From contig NZ_CP033004.1 of assembly GCF_005080745.1 (NCBI RefSeq), forward strand, positions 364,393-399,739: a DNA stretch of 35,347 bases. Direction: 5' to 3'. The notes under the pieces were generated by a model. The model worked only from the letters and a program-made list of their open reading frames with translations. It made no database searches and had not been told where the DNA came from. The translations under genes were made by a program, and so were the position numbers. The DNA comes from Buchnera aphidicola (Melaphis rhois) (GTDB lineage: Bacteria > Pseudomonadota > Gammaproteobacteria > Enterobacterales > Enterobacteriaceae). How positions within the stretch are numbered: the stretch's first letter is position 1; the number at the start of each line of letters is the position of its first letter. Below, one piece after another: positions 1 to 8,915 of this stretch.

Positions 1-488
1 CCAATATTAAAAGAACTACATAAACAACTAAAAGAAAATAAAATCAAAAAAAAATATTTAGCTTTAGTTCATGGAATTTGGCCAATAAATTTGAAATATA
101 TTTCTGCTCCTTTACTAAAAATTAAATTAAATAATGATCATATGGTTAAAATAAATAACATTTGTGGAAAATTTTCGAAAACCTATTTCAAAATAAAAAC
201 AAGATATGTCAACAATACCTTAATGTCAATTACTCCGATAACTGGACGAATGCACCAAATTCGAGTACATTCTCAATATGCAAATCATCCAATCGTATTA
301 GATAAAAAATATGGAAAAATTAACTTAGATCATGAAATTAAAAACAATTATTCCATCCAACGATTATTACTACACGCTAGTTCTATTAGTTTTTTTCATC
401 CAAAAAAAAAAAATATATTACTGTCACAGCACCAATAGATGAAGACTTTACAAAAATATTAAATAATCTTTCAAAAAAATATATTTAG
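1..488 (+). CDS. rluC: 23S rRNA pseudouridine synthase C, 3' part, frameshifted at an A12 run
   Basis: RluC makes pseudouridine at three 23S rRNA positions (955, 2504 and 2580 in E. coli). Only the C-terminal part is in the window; the frame is open from base 1, so the 5' end lies to the left. The conserved block ITGRMHQIRVHSQYANHPI, near bases 229-294, is diagnostic for the RluA/RluC family. Frame 1 runs to a stop at 436-438, but homology does not end there. After the A12 run at 402-413 the family C-terminus (TVTAPIDEDF and onward) continues in another frame to the TAG at 486-488. One extra A would join the two parts, giving about 162 residues in the window. The gene is therefore either freshly broken or read through slippage. 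Family assignment is secure; functional state is uncertain. Confidence 0.9.
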
Positions 489-687
489 TAAACATCGCAA
501 TGTTTCAGGATAAAAGTAATTAAACTGTAATTTATGCTTTTAATTTTATATAAAATAAATTACTATTTTAATTAGTATAATCAAAAATAAATTAATATTT
601 GTATCAAATTTATTTAATATATCTCTGTCATAAACTAAAATCAAATATTTCTATATTTAGAATGATCAATATAAGGAAAAATTATTT

Positions 688-852
688 GTGGCTGTTCAAA
701 AAAATAAACCAACTCGTTCTAAACGAGGTATGCGTAGATCTCACGATCATTTATACGTCCCATTATTATCAATAGATAAAATGTCAGGAGAAACACATAT
801 TAGACACCATATCACTAAAAAAAAGTATTATAAAGGTATAAAAGTACTATAA
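688..852 (+). CDS. rpmF: 50S ribosomal protein L32
   Basis: L32 is a small structural protein of the large ribosomal subunit. The 54-residue product starts with [18 protein letters not shown] after the initiator, almost identical to E. coli L32, and keeps the SGE and RHHIT segments in the middle. The start is GTG, preceded by an AAGGA ribosome binding site about 11 bases upstream, and the next residues AVQ match the family N-terminus, so the start is well supported. In E. coli rpmF is followed by plsX and fabH; here a 355-base spacer with a long hairpin follows and the next gene is fabD. Confidence 0.96.
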   Translation: MAVQKNKPTRSKRGMRRSHDHLYVPLLSIDKMSGETHIRHHITKKKYYKGIKVL

Positions 853-1207
853 TTCTTATTTGATTAATCATACATTTTTTATGTTTAATAATAGTGCTAT
901 TTCATATAAATAACACTATTATTAATAAATTACGCAATTCATAGTATAATAGATGATGTCTTATAATTATGTTTCAGAAGTCCATATACCTTATAAACTA
1001 AATGTTGTTTAATAATAGTCTATTCTTTAAAATTTAAAAAATACTTTATTTTAAAGTAATATTTAATGTTTCTAAATAATTTGTTTTGAAATCAATTAAT
1101 ATTGAATTTAAAATAAAAAGTTAACATATTTTAAAATGATATAATTTAATAAAATTTAAACTGTTAAAATACTAGTTTTTAAAATACATATTTTAAAAGG
1201 AATGTTA
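853..1207. other. Spacer between rpmF and fabD (plsX and fabH missing)
   Basis: This 355-base stretch has no supported gene. Apart from the hairpin at 885-925 it is A+T-rich with no recognisable PlsX or FabH peptide in any frame that I could pick out. E. coli has plsX and fabH in this place, so the spacer is probably their eroded remnant. Confidence 0.6.
885..925 (+). terminator. Long A+T-rich hairpin downstream of rpmF
   Basis: An 18-base arm (885-902) pairs with 908-925 around a 5-base loop (903-907), with a single C-A mismatch. It starts 33 bases after the rpmF stop. It has no clear T tract behind it, so it could be a weak terminator, an RNA 3'-end stabiliser or a processing site left where plsX began. 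The pairing is read directly from the sequence; the role is inferred. Confidence 0.5.
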
Positions 1208-2128
1208 ATGCGTTTATATGCTATGTTATTTCCTGGCCAAGAAAAACAAAAAAAAAATGTATTATTATCTCTTATAAAAAAATATAAAATAATAAAACAA
1301 ACTTTTGATGAATCTTCCGAATACGTTGGACATAATTTATACAAATTAGTAGACAATAGTTCACAACAAGAAATGGACAAAAGTAAATATACTAAATTAA
1401 TTACATTAACAATATCAGTTGCTATGTATCGATTATGGCAACAAAAAAATAGAAATATTCCAGTAATACTGTCTGGACACAGTTTAGGTGAATATTCAGC
1501 ATTAGTCTGTGCTGAATCATTAAAGTTTTGTGATGCTATAAAATTAATTATATTACGCGACAAATTTATGAAAGAATCTATGAAACATAAATTAGGAGCT
1601 ATGAATGTAATAATAGGATTAAAACAATTTAAAATTGAAAAAATTTTAAAAAAATTCAATATTATAAAAGAAGTTTCAATAGCTTGCATTAATACCTATA
1701 ATCAAATTGTTATTTCAGGAGAAAAATGTGCAGTTTATAAAGTAAGTTCTGCTTGTCAAAAAATTGGTGCTAAAAAAATTTTTCGTCTCTCTATAAATCC
1801 ACCTTCTCATTGTATGCTAATGATAGAAGCATCGAAAAAATTATCAACAATATTAAAACATATATCATTTAAAATACCAATATTTCCAATTGTTAACAAT
1901 GTTGATGTAAAATGCGAAACTTCTGCACATGCAATTCGTAGTGCACTAACTAGACAATTATATAATCCAGTTAGATGGAGTGAAATAATAACATATTTAT
2001 CTAATAAATATGTCTCAATGTTTATTGAATTAGGGTTGAATAATACATTAACCAACCTTAATAAATCTACTATTGCAATTCCTTCAATTTCACCTAATAA
2101 TACAGTTAACTTTTATCAAAGATTTTGA
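1208..2128 (+). CDS. fabD: Malonyl-CoA:ACP transacylase
   Basis: FabD moves malonyl from CoA to acyl carrier protein, supplying the extender unit for fatty-acid synthesis in the cytosol. The protein is 306 residues (E. coli 309). It shows PGQ with Gln11, the nucleophile motif GHSLG with Ser92, an Arg in the LRDKFM segment, and the catalytic His in PPSHCMLM. An ATG at 1202 is in frame, but it lies one base after the AAAAGGA ribosome binding site, whereas 1208 has a normal gap and gives the family N-terminus; I chose 1208. It carries an in-frame A10 run at 1248-1257. fabG follows after 18 bases and acpP after that, forming a fatty-acid operon. Confidence 0.95.
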   Translation: MRLYAMLFPGQEKQKKNVLLSLIKKYKIIKQTFDESSEYVGHNLYKLVDNSSQQEMDKSKYTKLITLTISVAMYRLWQQKNRNIPVILSGHSLGEYSALVCAESLKFCDAIKLIILRDKFMKESMKHKLGAMNVIIGLKQFKIEKILKKFNIIKEVSIACINTYNQIVISGEKCAVYKVSSACQKIGAKKIFRLSINPPSHCMLMIEASKKLSTILKHISFKIPIFPIVNNVDVKCETSAHAIRSALTRQLYNPVRWSEIITYLSNKYVSMFIELGLNNTLTNLNKSTIAIPSISPNNTVNFYQRF

Positions 2129-2146
2129 AAACTTTATAATACCTAA

Positions 2147-2881
2147 ATGACCAATAAAAAAAAAGTAGCATTAGTCACAGGAGCTAGTCGCGGTATAGGA
2201 AAAGAAATTTCGAAAAAATTAGCAAGTAAAGGAATTATAGTAATTGGAACTGCTACATCTAACGCTGGAACGAAAATAATTAATAGTTATTTAAAAAATC
2301 ATGGAACTAGTTTTATTCTTGATGTTATGAATTCTGATTCAATTAAAAACGCTATGCAAAATATTTGCAACGATTTTGAACATATTGACATATTGATCAA
2401 TAATATAGGTATCGTTCAAGATAAATTGTTAGTTAATATGACATATAGCGATTGGAATAAAGTTATTGAAATTAACTTAAATTCTATTTTTCACATATCC
2501 AAACCTATTGTGAAGAAAATGATACGAAAAAAGCAAGGAAAAATCATTACAATAGGATCAATCATAGGACATATAGGAAACTATGGACAAACAAATTATT
2601 CTGCATCTAAATCCGGATTGATAGGTTTTCATAGATCTTTAGCATTAGAAGTTGCTTCTCAAGGTATTTGCGTTAATATGATAGCACCAGGTTTTATTGA
2701 GACTGATATGACAAAGAAATTAACTAAACATCAAAAATACAAATACCTTTTAAAAATACCTATGAAAAAATTTGGAAAAATTAATGAAATATCTGAAACA
2801 GTTTTATTCTTAATTTCTGATAATATTAGTTATATTACAGGTCAAGTCATACACATAAATGGAGGAATGTATATGCCATAA
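2147..2881 (+). CDS. fabG: 3-oxoacyl-ACP reductase
   Basis: FabG is the NADPH-dependent ketoacyl-ACP reductase of the fatty-acid elongation cycle. The 244-residue protein has the length of E. coli FabG and is a short-chain dehydrogenase: TGASRGIG cofactor loop at residues 11-18, NNIG near residue 85 (usually NNAG), catalytic Ser138, and YSASK with Tyr151 and Lys155. The C-terminus YITGQVIHINGGMYM is typical. The start ATG follows fabD closely, suggesting co-transcription. An A9 run near codons 3-6 is in frame. Confidence 0.97.
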   Translation: MTNKKKVALVTGASRGIGKEISKKLASKGIIVIGTATSNAGTKIINSYLKNHGTSFILDVMNSDSIKNAMQNICNDFEHIDILINNIGIVQDKLLVNMTYSDWNKVIEINLNSIFHISKPIVKKMIRKKQGKIITIGSIIGHIGNYGQTNYSASKSGLIGFHRSLALEVASQGICVNMIAPGFIETDMTKKLTKHQKYKYLLKIPMKKFGKINEISETVLFLISDNISYITGQVIHINGGMYMP

Positions 2882-2978
2882 ATTTTTTATAGTATATTTA
2901 AAATAATAATATTCGCACTTTTATTTTATTCTAAACATTTTTTGAATACTTGTACTAAATAATAAAATAGAGATTTTT

Positions 2979-3215
2979 ATGAAAAATTTAGAAAAAAGAG
3001 TTAAAAAAATAATTTCAAAGCAATTAGGTTTAATGGAAGAAGAAGTAAAAAATACATCATCTTTAACTGAAGATTTAGGTGCAGATTCGTTAGATAATGT
3101 AGAATTAATTATGACATTAGAAGATGAATTTAACATCGAAATTCAAGATGAAGAAGCAGAAGATTTAACTACAGTACAATCTATATTAAATTTCTTAAAA
3201 AATAAGTGCCAATAA
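2979..3215 (+). CDS. acpP: Acyl carrier protein
   Basis: ACP carries growing acyl chains on a phosphopantetheine arm for fatty-acid and lipid A-type synthesis. The 78-residue acidic protein has the DLGADSLD motif, with Ser37 as the prosthetic-group site, and ends one residue away from the E. coli length. An AGAG-type ribosome binding site precedes the ATG. In E. coli fabF, pabC and mltG come next; here only about 85 bases separate acpP from tmk, so those three genes are missing from this locus. Confidence 0.98.
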   Translation: MKNLEKRVKKIISKQLGLMEEEVKNTSSLTEDLGADSLDNVELIMTLEDEFNIEIQDEEAEDLTTVQSILNFLKNKCQ

Positions 3216-3300
3216 TTAATGTTTAATAAAATAACAATATTAATTAACTAAATGATACATAAATTATCTTAATAAAAATATTAGCTTGGAATGTTTATCA

Positions 3301-3936
3301 ATGTTAAATAATAAATTCATAGTTATTGAAGGAATAGAAGGATCTGGAAAAACTACTATGTGTCATTTTACAAAAAACTTGTTATTTGAATATGGTATCA
3401 CCAATATAAAAAGTTTAAGAGAACCTGGAGGGACCCCTTTATCTGAAAAGATAAGATGTTTGATTAAACATTCCGTTGAAAATGAACCTATTTTTTATGA
3501 AACAGAACTATTATTAATTTATGCTGCTAGAGTTCAATTAATAAAATCAATCATTAATCCAGAGCTAAAAAAAGGCACTTGGATTATTAGCGATCGATTT
3601 ACATTATCTTCATTAGCTTACCAAGGCGGAGGTAGGGGTATTGAACGAAATAAAATACTATTTTTGCAATCACTTTTTGCAAAAAATCCTATTCCTGATG
3701 TCACTTTTTATTTAGATGTTAAACCTACAATCGGAATAAAAAGAATTCAAAAAAGAAAACATTTGGATCGAATAGAAAAAAACAAACTAGATTTTTTTGT
3801 TAAAGTTAGAAAAATATATTTAACATATGTAAACAAAGATCCTAAAATTATAAAAATAAACGCTAACCATAGCTTAAATACAGTAAAAAAAAATTTTAAA
3901 CTACAATTTTTTTCTTGGTTAAAAAAAGACACATGA
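3301..3936 (+). CDS. tmk: Thymidylate kinase
   Basis: Tmk phosphorylates dTMP to dTDP for DNA synthesis. The product is 211 residues (E. coli 213), with the P-loop GIEGSGKT near the N-terminus, the REPGG segment, the DR motif in SDRFTLSSLAYQGGGRGI, and the lid ending in LDRIEK. An in-frame TTG at 3286 would add five residues, but the family begins right at the ATG at 3301 (FIVIEG follows immediately), so I use that. The stop overlaps the holB start by four bases (ATGA), implying translational coupling. Confidence 0.96.
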   Translation: MLNNKFIVIEGIEGSGKTTMCHFTKNLLFEYGITNIKSLREPGGTPLSEKIRCLIKHSVENEPIFYETELLLIYAARVQLIKSIINPELKKGTWIISDRFTLSSLAYQGGGRGIERNKILFLQSLFAKNPIPDVTFYLDVKPTIGIKRIQKRKHLDRIEKNKLDFFVKVRKIYLTYVNKDPKIIKINANHSLNTVKKNFKLQFFSWLKKDT

Positions 3937-4925
3937 ATCTATACCCATGGCTAAAAATACATTATGAAAATATCATTTGTCAACTTATAAAACAAACAAG
4001 TAATCATGCAATTATATTAGAAACACAAAAAGGTATAGGTATTACTTTGTTAATAAAAAACATTGTATTATGGTTAATATGCCTAAATAAAAAAAAAATA
4101 TTTTTTTGTAAAAAATGCCGAAACTGTCAATTGATAAATATGCAAACATATCCCGATTGGTATAATATGAAATTATTCTCTAATAAAAGTACAATAGGAA
4201 TTGATACCATAAGATGGTTATGTAATCAATTGTTTCATACAACTAAACAAAATGGAAAAAAAGTAGCATATTTTTCTGATATGTCGCAATTAACACAAAA
4301 TGGGACCAATGGTTTGTTAAAAGCTCTCGAAGAACCTCCTAAAAATACGTATTTTTTATTTGTAAATTACATCCCTTTTAAATTGTTACCTACACTACGC
4401 AGTAGATGTATATCATATACTATTTTACCTCCAATAGAACAAATTAGTATTGATTGGTTAAAAAAAGAAAATTTTAAAATCAAAGAAACTGTTTTTAAAA
4501 CTGCATTACGTATTAACAAAGGATCACCTATTTTAGCTAAAAAATTTCTCTTAACATCGTTATGGGAAGAACGAAATACATTTTTCTATAATTTGCATTA
4601 TTCTATACAAAATAATAATTTTATACACATGTTAAATAATTTTAATCTAGGTAACATAGAAAAAAAAATTTTTTGGCTATGCAGTTTATTATTTGATGCA
4701 ATAAAAATAAAGTATGGAAAAAAAAATAACGTAATTAATTTAGATAAAATAAATATAATACAACTTTTTAAAAAACAATATTCCTTTGCATTACTCGATA
4801 ATAGTATTAGGTCATGGATGTATTGTCATATTAAATTAACTAGTATTATTGGAATTAATACCGAATTGTTATTAACTGAACAATTGTTACGATGGGAAAA
4901 AATCCTAAAAACTAATAGTAACTAA
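3933..4925 (+). CDS. holB: DNA polymerase III delta' subunit
   Basis: Delta' is part of the clamp loader that opens the beta ring onto primed DNA. The 330-residue protein (E. coli 334) begins MNLYPWLK, like the E. coli MRWYPWL start, and keeps a four-cysteine zinc cluster ending in CKKCRNCQ, the LLKALEEPP segment, and the arginine-containing TLRSRC motif. It lacks a classical Walker A (TQKGIGIT instead), which is normal because delta' does not hydrolyse ATP. The start overlaps the tmk stop. An A10 run at 4089-4098 is in frame. The strongly divergent C-terminal third is typical of reduced genomes. Confidence 0.94.
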   Translation: MNLYPWLKIHYENIICQLIKQTSNHAIILETQKGIGITLLIKNIVLWLICLNKKKIFFCKKCRNCQLINMQTYPDWYNMKLFSNKSTIGIDTIRWLCNQLFHTTKQNGKKVAYFSDMSQLTQNGTNGLLKALEEPPKNTYFLFVNYIPFKLLPTLRSRCISYTILPPIEQISIDWLKKENFKIKETVFKTALRINKGSPILAKKFLLTSLWEERNTFFYNLHYSIQNNNFIHMLNNFNLGNIEKKIFWLCSLLFDAIKIKYGKKNNVINLDKINIIQLFKKQYSFALLDNSIRSWMYCHIKLTSIIGINTELLLTEQLLRWEKILKTNSN

Positions 4926-4952
4926 AATATTTTAAAAAGAGAAAATATTGTT

Positions 4953-5750
4953 ATGTTTCTTATAGACTCACATTGCCACGTTGATCTTTTAAATTATCAC
5001 AGCATTCATTCAGGATTAGAAGATGTATTAGAAAAATCTATAAAAAGTAATGTTAAACTTTTACTTTCAGTATCTACATCTATTAGCAATTTCAACTATG
5101 TAAAAAATTTTATTAAAGACAATAAAAATATACTATTATCTTGTGGAATTCATCCATTGCATCTCAATAAAGATAAAGATGAAATAGAACATTTAAAAAC
5201 TTTTTCCCAAAATAAAGATGTAATTGCTATAGGAGAAACTGGATTAGATTATTATTATTCAATAGATAATTCTATTTCTCAACAATTGTCATTTCGACAA
5301 CATATTAACATCGCAATTAAACATAAAAAACCACTATTAATACATACTAGACATGCAATAAATGATACAATTAATATCTTAAAAGAAGAAAAAGCAGAAC
5401 AGTGCATAGGAATAATTCACTCTTTTACTGAAAATCTTGAATCTGCAAGAAAATTATTAGATATGGGATTTTATATTTCTTTTTCCGGTATTATAACTTT
5501 TAAAAATTCTAGTCATATTCGACAAATTGCAAAATTCATACCTATAGACAGAATACTATTAGAAACCGATGCTCCATATCTAGCACCTATTCCTCATAGA
5601 GGGAAAGAAAACCAACCTGCTTTTTTATACGATATAGCATTAATAGTTGCTAAGTTAAAAAACATAGATATTGAAGTACTTTCCGAATATACAACACAAA
5701 ACTTTATTAGATTATTTCATTTAGAATCATTTGCTTCAAAATTATTCTAA
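4953..5750 (+). CDS. ycfH: TatD-family metal-dependent deoxyribonuclease YcfH
   Basis: YcfH is a TatD-type hydrolase, an amidohydrolase-fold metal enzyme thought to trim DNA 3' ends; its exact cell role is not settled. The protein has the same 265-residue length as E. coli YcfH. Metal ligands are visible in order: DSHCH at the N-terminus, the Glu in GETGLDYYY, His in LIHTRH and IIHSF, and Asp in ETDAPYLAP. HRGKENQPA follows, as in E. coli. The tmk-holB-ycfH-ptsG order is the same as in enteric bacteria. Confidence 0.95.
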   Translation: MFLIDSHCHVDLLNYHSIHSGLEDVLEKSIKSNVKLLLSVSTSISNFNYVKNFIKDNKNILLSCGIHPLHLNKDKDEIEHLKTFSQNKDVIAIGETGLDYYYSIDNSISQQLSFRQHINIAIKHKKPLLIHTRHAINDTINILKEEKAEQCIGIIHSFTENLESARKLLDMGFYISFSGIITFKNSSHIRQIAKFIPIDRILLETDAPYLAPIPHRGKENQPAFLYDIALIVAKLKNIDIEVLSEYTTQNFIRLFHLESFASKLF

Positions 5751-5895
5751 GAATTATCTTATCAAGATTGATCGTATAATATTGTGTAACTATTAATTTC
5801 TAATAATAAATATTTATATACAACAAAACATATACAACATTTCATACATGAACGTTTCATGTATAACAAATAATCTAATAGGAAATAACTATAAA

Positions 5896-7332
5896 GTGTT
5901 TAAAAATACCTTTTCAAACCTACAAAAAATAGGCAAATCATTAATGCTACCAGTATCTGTACTGCCAATTGCTGGAATATTATTAGGAATTGGTTCAGCA
6001 CATTTTTATATTATTCCAGATATTATTTCTCATATTATGACTCAAGCAGGAGGATCAGTATTTTCTAATATGCCATTAATATTTGCTATTGGAATAGCAT
6101 TGGGTTTTACAAAAAACGATGGGGTGTCAGCATTAGCTGCAGTAATTTCATATGGTATGATGATACAAACGTTTTCTATAATGATTCCAATTTTTTCTAA
6201 ATATTCAATTTTAGAAATAAATAAACCAAACCTATTAGATACTGGAATATTAGGTGGAATTATAGCTGGATCTATTTCAGCATACATGTTTAATAGATTT
6301 CATCATATTCAACTTCCTGATTATCTAGGATTTTTTTCTGGAAAACGCTTTGTTCCAATTGTTTCAGGTTTGTTGGCAATTATAGTCGGTTTGATCTTAT
6401 CATTTATATGGCCACCTATAGGATATATTATACAAACATTTTCTAAATGGGCAGCATATCAAAATCCTGTCCTTGCTTTTGGAATATATGGTGTAATAGA
6501 ACGTGCATTAGTTCCTTTCGGATTACATCACATTTGGAATGTTCCTTTTCAGATGCAAATTGGTGAATATAGTAATTCAGCAGGACAGATATTTCATGGA
6601 GATATTGCTAGATATATGGCTGGAGATAATACAGCAGGAAAGCTATCAGGAGGATTTATATTTAAAATGTATGGTCTTCCTTCTGCTGCACTAGCAATAT
6701 GGCATTGCGCTAATAAACATAATAGAAAAAAAATAGGTGGAATCATGATCTCAGGAGCACTAACTGCTTTTCTAACTGGAATCACTGAGCCAATTGAATT
6801 TTCCTTTATATTAGTTGCTCCTATATTATATTTAATTCATTCTGTTTTAGCTGGTTTAGCTTTCCCAATTTGTATTCTATTAGAAATGAGATCTGGAACT
6901 AGTTTTTCACATGGATTGATTGATTTTTTGATGCTCAGCGGAAATAGTAACAATTTATGGTTATTCCCTATTATTGGAATTTTATATGGCCTTATATATT
7001 ACATTATTTTTTATGCTGCAATAAAAAAATTGAATTTAAAAACACCAGGTAGGGAAAACTATACTACTGCGTCATTATACAGAAATACAAAAGAAATTGT
7101 ACCACATATAGTAATAGCTTTAGGAGGAAAAAAAAATATTACTTCCTTAGATGCATGTATAACACGATTAAGAATCACAGTAATTGATACATCTAAAATA
7201 AATGTACAACAACTCAAAGAACTTGGAGCTGCTGTAGTTATCATATCAGGTTTAGGAGTTCAAGCTGTATTTGGAACTAAATCAGATAATATAAAAACAG
7301 AAATAGACAATTATATTTTAAATGATCACTAA
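5896..7332 (+). CDS. ptsG: Glucose-specific PTS enzyme IICB
   Basis: PtsG imports glucose across the inner membrane while phosphorylating it. The N-terminal IIC part is a multi-span membrane domain ([38 protein letters not shown]); the C-terminal IIB part has the phospho-accepting Cys421 in LDACITRLR, the same number as in E. coli. An in-frame ATG at 5848 would add 16 residues without a ribosome binding site. I prefer GTG at 5896, which has AGGA 12 bases upstream and gives the E. coli N-terminus (FKN-F-NLQK) and a length of 478 against 477. The IIA function must come from a separate Crr protein outside the window. Confidence 0.95.
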   Translation: MFKNTFSNLQKIGKSLMLPVSVLPIAGILLGIGSAHFYIIPDIISHIMTQAGGSVFSNMPLIFAIGIALGFTKNDGVSALAAVISYGMMIQTFSIMIPIFSKYSILEINKPNLLDTGILGGIIAGSISAYMFNRFHHIQLPDYLGFFSGKRFVPIVSGLLAIIVGLILSFIWPPIGYIIQTFSKWAAYQNPVLAFGIYGVIERALVPFGLHHIWNVPFQMQIGEYSNSAGQIFHGDIARYMAGDNTAGKLSGGFIFKMYGLPSAALAIWHCANKHNRKKIGGIMISGALTAFLTGITEPIEFSFILVAPILYLIHSVLAGLAFPICILLEMRSGTSFSHGLIDFLMLSGNSNNLWLFPIIGILYGLIYYIIFYAAIKKLNLKTPGRENYTTASLYRNTKEIVPHIVIALGGKKNITSLDACITRLRITVIDTSKINVQQLKELGAAVVIISGLGVQAVFGTKSDNIKTEIDNYILNDH

Positions 7333-7449
7333 TATGGTTTATAATATAAAATTATTTTAACTTTTAATCTGAATTTTATATATAAAAAATGAACTATAAA
7401 CATTTAACAATAAATTTTAAATAAATGACCAAATATAAGGAACATTATT

Positions 7450-7797
7450 TTGAACAATACAAGTATATTTAGTAAAATAATAAAAGAAAACGATTTATCA
7501 AAAATAATTTATAAAGACAAATATGTAACTTCTTTCCATGATATTAAACAAATAGCTCCTATACATATATTGATTGTTTCAAATAAATTGATTAAATCTA
7601 TTAATGAAATTAACAAAAGTAATAAATATATATTAGGACATATGATTTATGTAGCAACTATATTAGCTAAACAATTTAAAATTGATAAGAGTGGATATCG
7701 ATTAATTATTAATTGTAATAAAGATGGAGGACAGGAAATTTTTCATTTACATTTACATTTATTAGGAGGAAAAAAATTAGGGAAAATGTTGTCTTGA
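7450..7797 (+). CDS. hinT: HIT-family purine nucleoside phosphoramidase
   Basis: HinT hydrolyses adenosine 5'-phosphoramidates and related adenylates. The 115-residue protein has the histidine-triad motif HLHLHLL with His99, His101 and His103, preceded by GGQEIF as in E. coli. The start is TTG, 8 bases after a good AAGGA site, and IFSKII follows as in the family, so TTG is the real start. ptsG lies upstream and the lpoB-like gene downstream, the order known from E. coli except that ycfL is missing. Confidence 0.93.
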   Translation: MNNTSIFSKIIKENDLSKIIYKDKYVTSFHDIKQIAPIHILIVSNKLIKSINEINKSNKYILGHMIYVATILAKQFKIDKSGYRLIINCNKDGGQEIFHLHLHLLGGKKLGKMLS

Positions 7798-7860
7798 TAT
7801 ATCAGTTTAACAAAATAATTTCAAATATAATTTAAATTTAAAAATACGTTTATAAGAAAC

Positions 7861-8424
7861 ATGTTAATAAAGATTTTAAATATATTAGCATTAATATCTA
7901 CGTTAATATTAAATAATTACAGTTTACTATTTAAAAAAAGTTTTATAAAAAATAACAATTATAAAAAAATTTTATTCTTTAAAAATATATTTATTGACTT
8001 ATTAGAATTGAAAAAAAAACTTAAAAATGATCTATTAGATGACGTAAAAAATATTAATGTACCATTTCAAGATAATTTTTTATTTGTTAATGATATTAAA
8101 AATAATACTATTTATGAAATAAATACAAAAAAAATAAGACATATAATTATTAATTTATTTAATCAACAAACTACTTGTTTTAAGATGGTACAAGAAAATT
8201 ATGTTATACAAGCAAAAAAATGCTTAAACATATCTCCTAAAGATATATTAATTAATATAAATAAAGCATTAATATTGGCTAAAAAAATAAATGTAAATTA
8301 CTTAATATATAGTTCAATATATGAAAAATATAAAAAATTATATTTAAAAATACAAATGATTTTAGTAAATTCTAAAGAAATTTTTTTGGAAACTGATATA
8401 TTAATAGGATCATTAAAAATTTAA
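7861..8424 (+). CDS. lpoB: LpoB-like activator of penicillin-binding protein 1B, without lipobox
   Basis: LpoB is an outer-membrane lipoprotein that reaches through the periplasm to activate the peptidoglycan synthase PBP1B. Residues from about 50 to 187 align by eye with the folded domain of E. coli LpoB: a LNISPKD segment matching LGLSPQD, then VNYLIYSSIYE matching AHYVLYSSASG, then LKIQMILVNSKEIF matching LQMQLMLVQTGEII. The first 20 or so residues are a hydrophobic stretch, but there is no cysteine where the lipobox should be, and the proline-rich linker is replaced by a Lys/Asn/Phe-rich segment. It is 187 residues against 213. Assignment is by similarity plus position after hinT. Confidence 0.8.
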   Translation: MLIKILNILALISTLILNNYSLLFKKSFIKNNNYKKILFFKNIFIDLLELKKKLKNDLLDDVKNINVPFQDNFLFVNDIKNNTIYEINTKKIRHIIINLFNQQTTCFKMVQENYVIQAKKCLNISPKDILININKALILAKKINVNYLIYSSIYEKYKKLYLKIQMILVNSKEIFLETDILIGSLKI

Positions 8425-8735
8425 AATGTTTTACATATTTATAAAATAATATGTCATAAAAGTTAATTTATATTATTAAATAATAATTTATTAAAAAAAT
8501 AGTTAGAATAATAAATATAAATTATTTAATGTTTAACTTAAGCTAAAAAATAATAGTTAATTAAAAAGCTATAATTATTACAATAAATTTAAATTATATT
8601 ATAATTCCGTAATGTTTGTATATATCAATTCTTCATACTGATTAAAAAATAAAAACGTAGTGTATATACGTTACGTATTTAATTTTAATTAATTATACAT
8701 AAATACAATATATAAAATTATCCTATTAATATATT
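8425..8735. other. Spacer between lpoB-like gene and ycaR
   Basis: A 311-base, very A+T-rich spacer between two genes that end toward each other. I see no coding remnant. The only structure is a small hairpin at 8654-8672. Confidence 0.5.
8654..8672 (-). terminator. Possible terminator of ycaR
   Basis: On the minus strand a 6-base stem with a 7-base loop is followed by a T-rich tract (complement of 8642-8653). It lies about 64 bases beyond the ycaR stop. The stem is short and could arise by chance in this base composition. Confidence 0.35.
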
Positions 8736-8915
8736 TTAATTGAAATCGTTCGTTATTATTTTTCGAGAAAAATGCTTCAATAGAATAGGAATTTTTTTAT
8801 AAACAGGAAATGCTACTTCGTCTAAAGTACATAATAATTCATCATTATCTTTATCATAAATCAACTTATTTAAACAAATAGGACATACTAAAATATCAAT
8901 AAATTCTTTTCTCAT
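8736..8915 (-). CDS. ycaR: Small zinc-ribbon-like protein YcaR (UPF0434/Trm112 family)
   Basis: This 59-residue gene reads MRKEFIDILVCPICLNK at its start and matches E. coli YcaR (60 residues) along its whole length, including ILVCPIC, the third cysteine in ELLCTLDE, AFPVYKKIPILL and the LL run before the C-terminus. The family is related to Trm112, a small partner protein that stabilises methyltransferases in other organisms; no specific function of YcaR is established to my knowledge. The cysteine pair CPIC suggests metal binding. It is monocistronic here, away from its E. coli neighbour kdsB, and I see no strong ribosome binding site. Confidence 0.9.
   Translation of the reverse strand: MRKEFIDILVCPICLNKLIYDKDNDELLCTLDEVAFPVYKKIPILLKHFSRKIITNDFN

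Noticed and set aside
1156..1689. Long open frame on the minus strand over fabD
   Set aside because: It is antisense to a secure gene, has no family resemblance, and its Phe/Ile/Cys-rich composition is what the reverse of A-rich coding DNA gives.
4089..4098. Frameshift at the A10 run in holB
   Set aside because: The run is in frame and the zinc-cluster cysteines on both sides read in the same frame.
5848..5895. Upstream ATG start for ptsG
   Set aside because: No ribosome binding site, and the extra 16 residues have no counterpart in E. coli PtsG; GTG at 5896 fits better.
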